From the NCBI RefSeq assembly GCF_016545825.1, contig NC_052618.1:57900561-57964560 (forward strand): DNA of 64,000 bases, read 5' to 3'. A model generated the notes under the pieces. That model was given only the letters and a program-made list of their open reading frames with translations. It was not told the DNA's origin and did not search any database. Both the position numbers and the translations under genes were made by a program. Below are positions 34,112-45,067 of this stretch, one piece after another. How positions within the stretch are numbered: position 1 is the first letter of the stretch; every line of letters begins with the position of its first letter. Source of the DNA: Eucalyptus grandis (taxonomy: Eukaryota > Streptophyta > Magnoliopsida > Myrtales > Myrtaceae).

Positions 34112-35289
34112 CGTAGAAGGCGATTTGTACGGAATCGGAGCTCGAACGCCGCTGCTTCGATGCAGAATTGAAGGACGCGAATTTCGCCGGAGACTTGCGG
34201 GATCGGAGGAAAGGAAAGGAGGGTGGTTTTTTTTTTTTTTTTGACGCGAGGGAAGTGCTCCTCCCGGAGGGAAGCTGGAGCGCAGTCGATAGCTTGATGT
34301 TGTACGGTGCAGTCGGCGGTGAGGGAAGACGAGGATGACCATTCTTTGATCTCGTCTTCTACGGTTCGATCTATGGGTTTGGGCCGGAAGAGGCCAAATC
34401 CCACGTTTGAATTCTAAAGCATCCAAAATAGGGGCGGGCAACTCTAGCTTCCGCATAGATTCTATCTACAATTTAAAATCTACCCGTTGTAAAAAATTCT
34501 TTATTTTTTGGAACCTAAAATCTATCCTATCATAAATTCCTCGATTTACTCAAGTTCCACCTTTATTATAAATCAAATGATTGCATTAAATCATCATTTT
34601 TAATGATTTACACTTACTATTAATGCACTAATCACGACTTATTTTTAAACACATGAAGAATATAAAAAATTAATAAAGTAAAAGTCTTGATCATAATATG
34701 GAAGCTCAAACGAGTAGTTCTATATTATATATTCATTATTCACATCATTGCATGAAAACAAAACTAAAAACACAAAATTGTGTGGAAACATAAACTAAGA
34801 AAAACACAAACTTATTCAATTTTTTGAATTCTAAATCTACCTTACATATTTTGAAATTTGGAACCAGACAAGTTCCAACCGATCTGGTTCTTTGATTTCA
34901 CATTCTACTCTAGAATTATACTCACCCCTAATTCAACTCTTTTGTGCTTCAGCTGCCAAAGGCAAGCATCTTTCCACAGAGAGAGAGAAGAGGGAATAAC
35001 AGCCGCTAAATTAAGTTCTTTTTGGGTGAAGGAAGTATGATTGTCTTACCAATAGTGGAGACCAATCAGGAGATGTTTTGGCTTATTCTTTAGCCTTTGT
35101 TTTTTGTTTTTGCACAAACCCAAGAAGCAAGTTTTGGCAGTTCATGAAGACCTCCGCATGCCAACTGCTACAAGCTTAATGTATATGCAAGTTTTTGGCA
35201 AAAACACTAGAAGCACCGGTTTCAAAAAGCAATCGGAAAGCAAAACCCTTCCTTCCAATCCAAGCATCCTGCTTAGATGAGAACCCGAT
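34112..35289. other. 5' flank and spacer of the duplicated block, copy 1
   Basis: Aligned throughout with 59,241-60,406. Includes a poly(T) insertion at 34,228-34,243 absent from copy 2. AT-rich, no gene seen. Confidence 0.7.
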
Positions 35290-35572
35290 ATGTTAGAAGT
35301 TCAAAAAGTGCATCAGAGTGATAGAGAGAAGCTCATCAACCATGAAACGAGGGGTCCGGCTCCTCATACTAGCGCACGCTTTGATTTCACGAGATTTGTT
35401 TGCATGGATGGAAAGATCGACACACCTCGCAAGGTGAAGTCAGTTGACAAGTATCGTCAGTTGACAAGTATGACGACGAAGAGGTGAGGACACAAATGGA
35501 TCAAAAACCAGCAGCTCCAACGTTGTGTTTATGGTCTAAAAGCTTTGAATTTGGTAGCTCCTCCAATGCTTA
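35290..35572 (+). other. Short ORF shared by both segmental copies, unidentified
   Basis: The frame beginning 'MLEVQKVHQSDREK' and continuing 'ARFDFTRFVCMDGKIDTP' is also present at 60,407-60,610. Copy 1 has a small tandem duplication ('cagttgacaagtat' repeated at about 35,442-35,473), and copy 2 lacks one base near 60,590. Ignoring these, the frame would continue to a Ser/Asn-rich end near 35,570. It could be a terminal exon of an unknown gene or chance conservation in recently duplicated DNA. I do not recognise the product. Confidence 0.3.
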
Positions 35573-36023
35573 ATCCCGTTTTGTGGGCAAGTGAATTAGA
35601 ACTTATGCAAGGGCACGTCAATCGCAAATTTGACAGTTCAAACATGACAGGAAATTGAGGATAGACACAGCCTTATTACCTTATTAGCAAACGTGAGTGA
35701 ACACAAAATTGGAGAAACCTATCTAGTTTTGAATTCGCTTGCCTGCTTCCCTACCCGTCCCCTCATGATCCAAGAGTTACAGGCCTGTCGTTGTTGAGGC
35801 CCACTTAAATTTGTCCGTACCAGCACTCATTAACAGGGAAGAGACTACAAGCAGAAATCATATTTTGGTTGAAAAGAGAGAGAGCAGAAAGCAAAGTTCG
35901 GCCCGAAAGATACAGTAGAAAGAGTTGTGTTTTGAGAAAAGCAAACTCATGGAAGGGAAGAGATCATACGAGCACAAGTTCTAAACAAACCCAAAATGAA
36001 AAACTAAAGGCAGAGGAGATTTC

Positions 36024-39000
36024 TTACACGCTTCTTGACAATCTCAGTCTCTTCAACTTAGCTACCTTCACTACTATAGCCACGTATGCCTTGTGTGCTA
36101 CCTGATCTGCAAAGCTGAAATATGCTCGTCTCCAATCCTTCTTGAACTGCAAAACACCGAAAAAGCCCCAGAACCCAATCGTAAATCCAAGCATTACGAC
36201 TGCATAGAACAACGTCCGATCAAGCTTATCCTCTTCATGTGTATCTTCAGGGTGAGGGATTTTTTGTGGTTGAGGTGCCTTGGCGCTGAGGCATTTGTTT
36301 CTCAAAAGATCACCACAGAGTAGAGGATTGCCAGCATAAATGGAAGGATCGTCGAGTGTTTGGATTTGATTCCCTTTTGGAATTTGCCCCATAAGGTCGT
36401 TTTGCGACAAGTTGAGGCGAGCTAGGGATGTTAACGCTGAAATGCTTTGCGGAATTGTCCCTGAGAGATGGTTGTTTGAAAGATCAAGAGACTCGAGTGA
36501 TGTCATGTTCCCAATGCCAATGGGAATATTTCCGGAGAGATGGTTGTGAGACAAGTTCAAGCCATGCAATTCTGAGAGGAAAGAGAGTTCTTCAGGGATT
36601 GACCCATTCAAAAAGTTGCTAGAGAGATCTAAATTGACCACAAGTTGCAGAACAATTCTGGTGTACTCGTTGTATCTTCCCTTCATGATCTCAACCACGT
36701 GCTCTTGACCCCAATCAATGGCTTCAAAAGGAGTGATGGCCACAGATCCAAATGAATTGATTTGATTCAAGTTGATCATGCCGCTCATGTTGCCAAGACA
36801 ATGTGGGATCATTCCCGTCAAATTGTTCACTGCCATGTCTAATATTTTCAATCTTGATAGTGAGCAGAGCTGCGGAGGGATGTTGCCGACAAACCGATTC
36901 TCTCGTAGCCTCAGGATTAACAAGGAGTTAAAGCTTTCATCAAACCACGTGGGAATGCTTCCGGAAAAATTATTCTCTCCAAGGTCTAAAATTGTTAGAC
37001 TTGTGCAATAATCTAAAGCTTGAGGAAGCTCCCCATTGAGACGGTTTCCGTTCAAGTGTAGGGTGGTAAGGTGGGGCAATGATCCAAGTGAGCTAGGAAT
37101 TACTCCAGACAACTTATTGAATGACAAAGTCAAGAATGATAAAGAATCCTTCCAACAATCTGGAATACTACCAGATAGGCTATTATTGGCAAGATTTAAA
37201 TCAATCAACTCCATATCGCATAATGATGACGGTAGAGTACCATCGATTAGGTTGTCATTGAGATACAGAGTACGTACCTGGTACATAATACCAGTATCTG
37301 TTGGAAGAGAACCGGAGATCAAGTTGTGGGAGAGATCTAAATAAGAACAGTTAGTACACATGTTGGGCAAGGGGCCGGTAATCTTATTGTAAGATAGATC
37401 GAGTTTGGAAAATGTCAAGTTGGCCGACCATTCTGGCAAGGGCCCAATAATCTGATTGTAAGATAGATAAAGGTCGGAAGACATCAAGTTGGCCGGCCAT
37501 TCTGGCAAGGGCCCAGTAATATTATTGTAAGATAGATCGAGTTCGGAAAATGTCAAGTTGGCCGACCATTCGCAAGGGCCCAATAATCGATTGTAAGATA
37601 GATAAAGGTCGGAAGACATCAAGTTGGCCGGCCATTCTGGCAAGGGCCCAGTAATATTATTGTAAGATAGAACGAGCGTGGAAAATGTCAAGTTGGCTGG
37701 CCATTTTGGTAAGGATCCAGTAATCTGATTGTAAGATAGATCGAGCTCGGAAAACGTCGAGTTGGCTGGCCATTCTGGCAAGGGCCCAGTAATCTGATTG
37801 TAAGATAGATCGAGCTCGGAAAATGTCAAGTTGGCTGGCCATTCTGGCAAGGGCCCAATAATCTGATTGTAAGATAGATAAAGGTCGGAAGACATCAAGT
37901 TGGCCGGCCATTCTGGCAAGGGCCCAGTAATATTATTGTAAGATAGAACGAGCGTGGAAAATGTCAAGTTGGCTGGCCATTTTGGTAAGGATCCGAATCG
38001 ATTGTAAGATAGATCGAGCTCGAAAACGTCAAGTTGGCCGGCCATTCGGCAAGGGCCCGGTAATATTATTGTAAGATAGAACGAGCGTGGAAAATGTCAA
38101 GTTGGCTGGCCATTTTGGTAAGGATCCAGTAATCTGATTGTAAGATAGATCGAGCTCAGAAAACGTCAAGTTGGCCGGCCATTCTGGCAAGGGCCCAGTA
38201 ATATTATTGTAAGATAGATCGAGCTTGGAAAACATCAAGTTGGCTGACCATTTTGGCAAGGTAATCTGATTGTAAGATAGATCAAACAAGGAAAACGTCA
38301 AGTTGGCTAACCAATTCGGTAAGGGCCCAAAAAGGGAAGCATTGGAGAGCATGATATATGTGGCGTTCACTTGTGTCTGAATCCATGGGGGAACTTTAGC
38401 TCCGAATTTACAAGAATTCATCCCGATAACCACCAGTTGGAAAGGGGGTATCCAGCTGGGTTTTGCTTTAACACTCAAATTATAATTGTCATCAATCCAC
38501 AACTCCTTGAGCCTCGACAAGTTAGAAAAATGGATTTCGGTAATCACACCTTCTAAATGATTATTGCAAAGAAGCAACTCTTGCAAAGCCCCCAATTTCC
38601 CTAATGACTCAGGAATATGCCCCCCCAATTGATTATTAGAAAGATCTAACAAGCTCAATGATGACAACCGACCTATTGATAGTGGAATGGTCCCATTCAA
38701 TCCATTATCCGAAAGATATAGTGTTTCCAAGTTTGACAATGACCCAATGACACTAGGGATTGGACCGGAGAAGAAATTGTTGAAAAGCATTATACTTTTT
38801 AAGTTTGTGAAGTGCTCCAACCAATCGGGCAGAGCACCCTTAAGATGATTTGAACATATCTCTAGACTCTCTAAGCTACTCTCGATGAGTCCCGATGAAT
38901 TTCTTTGGGTTGTCAAAATCTCTTCCCCGATTTGGTTATAACACAAATGCAATGACTTGAGGTACCGCATACTCTTTAAGAATGAGAATAAGCCTCCTTC

Positions 39001-39960
39001 AATGCTGTCAAAAGCATTTTCCTCGAGCTTGAGATGAGCAAGGCTTGTAAACTTGTCAAACCACATGGGAATTGATGAGTTGAAAGAGTTTTGTGAAAGG
39101 TCAAGATGTCGAAGAGAAGTCATGTTTTGAAACAAAGTGCTCGGGATGGGACCTTCGAAAAGATTACTCGAAAGATCGAGGTACTGAAGATGAACAAGAG
39201 AAGTAGAATTGGCGAAGTGATTAGAAGACATGTGAAAATTATGTAATCCACAGCCTGATAAGCTCAAATGCGATAAAGCTGGAAGCATGCTAATTACCTG
39301 CATGAGAACTCTTTCTTTCGCAATCATTGAGCCACTCACGTCGAGGTACTTTAGTGATTGAAGATGAGAGAACCACAGGATATCATCCATGACCAAATTT
39401 TCATCTTCATTACCAAGATCGAGGACTTCCAACTTGGTGAGATTTCCCAATTGTTGAGGAACCATTCCATGGAAGTTGGCAAACGATAGATTGAGGTACC
39501 TCAATTGTTTAATTGAACCGATGAATTCGGGTATTCTTCCATGATTGGAATCGATCCCACTTAAGTCCAGGTGGTTCAAGTATTTCAAGTGGAGCAAAGA
39601 AGAGTTCAACTCACCACCGGCTAGGAGAAGCTTTGATCCCATGTGAAAATAAGTACGATTTTCGTCTTTTGCTGGTTGGTGTGATAATTGGAGATTGATG
39701 ACATGACCATATACTTTATCGCAAATGACTCCTTTCCATCTGCAGCAATCTTTGCCTTCCCATGAAGAAAGCAAGCCATATGGATCTACGAGGCTCCGTC
39801 GAAGTTGGAGCAAAGCCTCTCTTTCTTGCTCTCTGCATATGGATGTTGAATTGTTACAGAAGCACACACATGAATTATCTAAAATAAGTAATAGAGTCAC
39901 TAGTGTGAACACTTGAGAACAATATCTCCCCATGAGCAATGAGAGAGAGGATGAATTCAT
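36024..39960 (-). pseudogene. EIX-like LRR receptor-like protein, copy B (one net frameshift)
   Basis: The near-complete, intronless receptor reads from ATG at 39,960 to the stop at 36,024, about 1,310 codons against about 1,000 in known EIX receptors. It has a signal peptide (about 1-34), an N-terminal cap with 'ICREQEREALLQLRRSL' and 'CCRWKGVIC' (41-80), many 23-25-residue LRRs, a 14-unit repeat array, a C-terminal acidic stretch 'HPEDTHEEDKLDRT', one membrane helix with GxxxG-like spacing ('GFTIGFWGFFG') and a short basic tail of about 41 residues. No kinase domain. Single-base losses at about 38,047 and 38,020 together shift the frame, splitting the gene into 38,029-39,960 and 36,024-38,045. 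The role inferred from the family is cell-surface recognition of microbial or apoplastic ligands with SOBIR1-type co-receptors. The frameshift may be real or an assembly error in the repeats. Confidence 0.92.
37363..38318 (-). repeat. 69-bp LRR-coding tandem array in RLP copy B, 14 units
   Basis: Fourteen units, each encoding a variant of 'ELDLSYNQITGPLPEWPAN' plus a short joiner (23 residues, 69 bp). Types alternate (ELDLSYNQIT, TLVLSYNNIT, DLYLSYNQII), giving a higher-order repeat of two to four units. Some units carry small deletions: net -3 at about 37,570-37,592, in-frame -3 at about 37,995, and -1 at about 38,020 and 38,047. Confidence 0.92.
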
Positions 39961-39998
39961 GTTTCAGAGTGGAGATTTTGAGGGTCCTCTAAAAAATC

Positions 39999-40005
39999 AT
40001 TTATA
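39999..40005 (-). promoter_or_regulatory. TATA box of RLP copy B
   Basis: The minus strand reads TATAAAT 39 bp upstream of the ATG, implying a very short 5' leader. The 5' fragment at 45.07 kb has a similar 'tctataattg' at the matching place (about 45,160). Confidence 0.6.
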
Positions 40006-40395
40006 GAGAAGGGCAGGTAGAGATTTTTCTTTTAATGTGACAAGTTGTGGTTTCATGCATGCACCTTATGTCCATGCATGTGTATCATGTATAAGCAGCA
40101 CATTTAAGGTCCACATATGATAGTCGTTGTCAAGAAGAAAAGGCTCATCCGTCCGTGTGGTTGGAGTTTGTAAATTGATGACTAGACCCATCTAGATAAG
40201 ACGTCCCTGTCAAATTGGAAGCAAGAGTAACGCCAATACGGAGATTATGGACAAGCCCGTCCAGTATTTTGCAGTGCTGGTTTTGGATTAAAGTCAAGTC
40301 TTTTGGGTCCGAGTCATTATTCATATTAAGGTCGTTTCTTGGTCTACATCGCGAGTTTCCAAAGACACCGTTTGTTTTACGTTTTTATCTTAACT
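40006..40395 (-). promoter_or_regulatory. Upstream region of RLP copy B
   Basis: Aligns with 45,180-45,540 and with the units of the 52.4-55.3 kb array ('aagaagaaaaggc', 'gtaaattgatgac', 'ttgcagtgctgg', 'aagtcaagtctttt'). This conserved upstream segment is therefore the source type of the tandem array. No specific factor site can be claimed. Confidence 0.6.
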
Positions 40396-40790
40396 AGATT
40401 AATAACTCGAACAACGATGCTTACTAGTCTTCTTTCTCATAAGGATGATGGTAATGTACCATTCATTAGGATTTCACAGATATACAATAGAAGAGGTAGA
40501 GGGATTTAAGCTATCGGAGAGATCTTAATCAGAACCGCTAAAAGGTACATATATTGGGTAAGGGTGTGGCAATTTGAGTGTGAGACAAATTAAGCCACAA
40601 AGTTCACATGTTGGCTGACCGTATAGGGAAGGCCTCCAAAATGGAGGCATTGCAGAGAGAGAAGCCATGGTCCTCCGCTTGCGTTAGCATCCATTGTGGA
40701 AATGTCGATCCAGCTGGAATTTGCCCTAGAAGTCGGGTGATTATCGCTAATATCCAAGTACTAGAGGCTAGACCTAGTTTTTGTGGAGTG
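40396..40790 (-). pseudogene. RLP fragment (internal LRR relic)
   Basis: 'cataaggatgatggtaatg', 'gtaccattcattaggat', 'atattgggtaagggt' and 'tgttggctgaccgtat' match RLP copy B at 37,200-37,440, and 'catccattgtggaaatgtcg...' to 'gggtgattatcgctaat' matches about 38,380-38,500. Only these pieces remain, with intervening LRRs deleted and all frames closed. Orientation is as in the intact copies. Confidence 0.65.
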
Positions 40791-43627
40791 TGGATCGTTT
40801 GGGCATAGGGAGCAAAATATAGGAGTGCGGAACATCATTCGTGCCAAATGATAGCAGTAGAATTCTTTTAATCATGAAATTAGTATCGGACATGATTTTG
40901 CAGTTACAACAAAGATAATATAGGCATTACAATGTGTTTCTAACGTATCGTGTTTAAACAAGAATTATTATTTTAAATTATGTTTTCAATTATAAAAAAT
41001 ATCAGCATGAACAATTTATTTCGAATAAATAATAAAGATTAGTGTATTGGAACGTCTGAAATGCTCATTTTAGTATATGGATACGTTCTCATCTCGGAGG
41101 ATATTTTGTGCATCCGGGATTTATGTGCTGTGTGAGAGACGAATGCATACATCTAGCATATTAAATAGTTGCCATGTCAGAGGTGAATGCATACATGTTC
41201 CTTTCAAACAAAGTTCATGAAGTCCATGCATAACTCCAAGTCAAGTTAATGTTTTCCACTTTTTAAAGTTCATGAAAATGAAAATCCACCAATAACTCCA
41301 AGTCGAAGTCAACGTTTATGACATTTCAGAATAATAACTTACTTCATCTTTAGAGCTGGTCCAGTATTCTTGTTTATTTCCGCTTTTGCGACGCAGTAAG
41401 TCGAGTAGAGTGGTAGTCATGCCTCACACAATTAGTATCATAGCTGGAAAAAGCTGAAACCGGGAGGCGTTTGCCTTTGCCTACTGCTATAAGCTTATAA
41501 CACCGACTCATACCATATCATTTACCTCTAGCTGAACGAGTGTCCATGTTGATTTGGTTGCATTTATTTCTTTTTTCCATAAGTAAATATCATGTATTCG
41601 CAAAACTCCAGCAAATGTTGGAGGACAAACTGTTTTACTACCCTAGGCATTTATGCAAAAGCTTCATTCTCCCCCCTTTACATGTAATTAATGAATTAGT
41701 CACTCAAAACATAAAATCAAGTGACAAAAACTTTTAAACTTTCTACTCAACAAATAAAGAGTTTTTAGAAATTCTGACGGATTACGCTTGTGGAGAGACT
41801 TTGTTATGTACACGCATCCTATTATTATGAAATGTAAAAACCACCATTTGAGTGTCAATTATAGGTAAGGATAACACTGATAATCCACAAATAACTCCAA
41901 ATCAAGTGAACATTTACTCTCTCTCTCTCTCTCTACATTAAAAAAGAACTTCCCTAATGATACTTGTTGATGTGGCGATCAATTCTTAAAATAACTTAAT
42001 AATGATACATTTTTATCATTTAGATTGAGCAATAAAACAAAGACAATGCAATTCCTATTGTAAGATTATTACAATAAAATTAATAGAAAGAAAAGGGCTC
42101 ATTTTTTTACCTTAATTACATCATTTTCATTCAACTAATAAAGTTTCTAGCTTTCTGCATTGTAGTTGAGAACTTGGAATTAACAAGAAGATACATCAAA
42201 TGCTTCCGACTAATTACTTCGCATGAATTTCCAACCTACTGGTATTCTGAACGAGCTTCAATAGTTTTGCATCAAGAGTAGAAAGGATTGGCCTCAACCG
42301 TTTCACCTGACAATGGACATGAACATTGTTGGATCATCGGTTGAGGTCCACCCTGAGCTTCTCACTGTTAAGAAGGTGCATTCGGTATTGGTACCTTGGA
42401 CAGGAAGCTCTTGAATAAAGCATGTGCCTCGGGGAGAGAGGGAGAGAGAGATGCATTGGCACTTCAACAACACAAATATATATGCTTTTCTACAAACACA
42501 TAGAATGGCCTCTACAGCAGGCTCATGCTTATCCTTCTTCCTCTCATCGCTAAGCATGACTGAATCAACTCAATTAAGCTCTTCTCCTGGCTCTGCTTCC
42601 TGTTAGTGTCAAAATATGTCTTGAGCTTGGGCTTGTAAGCGAAAGACTAAATTCATGTAAGAGATTTTCTATTTGGGAATTCGATGGACAAATAAGCAAT
42701 AAATTTAAAAACTTAAAATTAAACTCCAAGTTGGATTAAGTTTCAGAACAAATTAGGGATATCAACTTTCCAAATTTAACTTTCCAAATTTGGGTTGGAT
42801 TCGGCAAGGCCTATAGTTCCACGTTTAATATATAAAATAAGCAAATCTCTTTTGGGATTTAGCGTTGGTTTTTCTTTTTTTTGGTCGGTGGGAAAGCCTT
42901 GTTGATTTGCCGTTTATGGAGAGTTCCTAGGGTCTGTGGAATTCTCATACCATTGTTGGAGAATAATTCGTGAATTAAGTCTCATTAAGTTGGTGTTCAA
43001 GCCATGAAATCATGCGGTAAGATTTGGATTTTTTTGTGATATTGAGAAATATTTCGCGAGAAATTGTGAAGAATAAACATTATTGAGTTTAATTAGGGGC
43101 AAAAATACTAAGAATGTTTGAATTACTCAAATGTAATTATAATCTCCACTGTGTTACTTTATTTATAGTGAGATCTCGCGATGCTCTCCCTATGGAGTAG
43201 GTCACACCGGCCAATCTATGCAAATCAAGTGTCTCTTTTATTTCATTGTTTGATCACTTGTAGTTAGCATACTCAAATCAACAATATGTAATTATAAAAC
43301 AGGTTCAATAGTTCTTTATAAGACTCGGTTCACCAATGTTGTCTTATTTTTTTTAAGTAAAACTATTCATTATATAGTTTAAGTTTTACTGAGAGGGGAG
43401 CTTAAGAGACTAACGACAGGCACGAAATTTTACTTTCTCTATAGTCATCCGTCCAAAACTTGTCTTCCCTGAAGTGTGTCGCATTCTTTGTTTCGCCCTG
43501 TTAATTTTTTTTTTCTCGCACGTAGCTTTTATAATTAAAAGATAAAGATCATTACAAAACAAATATCAACTAATGAGGAAATTAAACTACACTTATAATT
43601 TAACATGTCTGATTAAAACGATGCTAA
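40791..43627. other. AT-rich spacer with duplicated segments, no gene
   Basis: 40,850-41,350 resembles 47,850-48,500 and 48,960-49,680. 41,770-41,850 resembles 55,600-55,660, and 41,880-42,310 resembles 57,470-57,930. A short (CT)n run lies at 41,919-41,934. The rest shows nothing I can identify. Confidence 0.6.
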
Positions 43628-43636
43628 ACATTTTAA

Positions 43637-44681
43637 AGGAAATTGTCCAAAAAAATTTTAACTTATTATATTTTTGCTAATTCAATCCTAAACCTTTCAA
43701 TTTTGCCAGTTAAGTCCTAAACCTTTTAATTTTTTGCCAATTGAATCAATCCAGTTAATTTTAACCCGAATTCACTAACGTAGATGTTGGTCGTCCTACG
43801 TGGCATAATTGATGCTGACGTAGACAAAATTTATTTTTCCATTTTTTTAAATTTTTAATTTTTTTTTCTTGTCATTTTTGTTCCCCTTTCTCTCACTTCT
43901 TCCTCTCTGTCAGTCGCCCAACCTCTAGCGATCGGCCAGAGGCTGTGACCAACGAGGGTCGGCCTCACCGGCCTCAGGTGAGGTCGGCCTCATCGGGAAC
44001 TAGCAAGGGGCGGCCTTGCCGGCCTTAGGCAAGGTCACCTTCACTGGGATGTGGCGAGGATGACCTCGTGGACCTTGACGAGGCTTGTCCTCATCGGATC
44101 TGGCGAGGGCGAGCCTTGTTCACGACCAACAAGGCTAACCCTCGCCCTCACTTGAAGCACGTGATGGTCAGCCTTGCCGGCCATGAGCAAGGCTCACCCT
44201 CACCAAATCCGGTGAGGGAAAGCCTCGCCCAAGCCCCGTGAGGTCATCCTTCGCCAAATCTTGATGAGGGTGACCTAGCACGAGCGTGAGGCTGGCGAGG
44301 GCAACCTTGCTTGAGGTTGGCGAGGCCAACCCTTGCTAGTTGCAGCCTCTAGCCAATCTTGGAGGTTGCAACCGGCAAAGAGGAAGAAGAGAGAGACGGA
44401 AAAAGAAAAGAAAAGAAAATATAGGAAAATTTAAAAAAAAAAATTCAAAAATTTGAAAAATTCAAAAAAATATTTAAAAATAATAAATTTTGTCAACGTT
44501 AGTGCTGGTCATGTCACATAAGATGACTAACATCCACATCAATGAATTCCAACCAAAATTAGCCGGATAGACTCAATTGGCAAAAAGTGAAAATGTTTAT
44601 AATTCAATTGACAAAATTGAAAAGTTTAGGATTGAATTGATAAAAGTGCAATAAGTTTATGACTTTTTGAACAATTTTCCC
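43637..44681. mobile_element. Non-autonomous MULE with long terminal inverted repeats
   Basis: The 1,045-bp element is flanked by a perfect 9-bp duplication ACATTTTAA (43,628-43,636 and 44,682-44,690). Its ends are inverted repeats of about 190 bp (43,638-43,835 and 44,487-44,681), both beginning GG(G)AAA(A)TTGT(C/T)CAAAAA and both containing 'aattcaatcctaaac'. Such long TIRs with 9-bp duplications define Mutator-like elements. The middle (about 43,900-44,400) is GC-rich with repeated 'gaggtcggcctca', 'gcgagggc' and 'ggccttgccgg' phrases, unlike the AT-rich ends. No protein is encoded. Confidence 0.93.
43915..44380. repeat. GC-rich degenerate repeats inside the MULE
   Basis: Repeated short phrases on the theme 'ggcgagg(c/t)(c/g)a(g/a)cct' in both orientations. 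No clear unit length. It could be captured low-complexity coding DNA or a repeat grown inside the element. Confidence 0.55.
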
Positions 44682-44904
44682 ACATTTTAATTTACCTGTC
44701 CTTCCTTTGATTTTTGAAATGTGTCGAGCCGGAAGATTATCCAAGTGATTTGACAATGATGTCGAGCTATGGTAGTGATCAGCTTCTAAATCTCTTTTCT
44801 AGTTTCTCCATTTAGAGTTCATGAATGCAAATTGTATTTTTCCATAACTCGAATCTCAAGGATACTAAAACCCAGACCACATTAAAAAAAAAAAAATCAC
44901 TTAA

Positions 44905-45067
44905 ATAAATTGAGATGGGTCTATGATGCATTGTCTAAGCTGGAGCAAAGCCTCTCTTTTTGCTCTCTGCAAATGAAAGTTGAGTTTTTAAGGAAGCAAA
45001 CACATGAATTATTTAGAAAGAGCAATAGAGTTACTAGTGAAAGGACTTTAGAAAAATATCTCCCCAT
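44905..45067 (-). pseudogene. RLP 5' fragment: signal peptide and start of the N-terminal cap
   Basis: From ATG at 45,065-45,067 the minus strand reads 'MGRYFSKVLSLVTLLLFLNN', then 'ICREQKE', matching copy B residues 10-49. Shortly after, homology ends near 44,905, just before an A-run at 44,885-44,897. The signal-peptide region stayed recognisable while the rest was lost. Confidence 0.85.

Noticed and set aside
33464..34456. Upstream Met at 34,456 as the start of the membrane-protein exon
   Set aside because: The added N-terminal part is not kept in the duplicate at 59.24-59.57 kb and includes a poly(T)-derived Lys run. The Met at 34,111 fits a transit peptide better.
37363..38318. CRISPR-like array
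   Set aside because: Regular repeats, but they are contiguous 69-bp coding units without spacers, in a plant gene.
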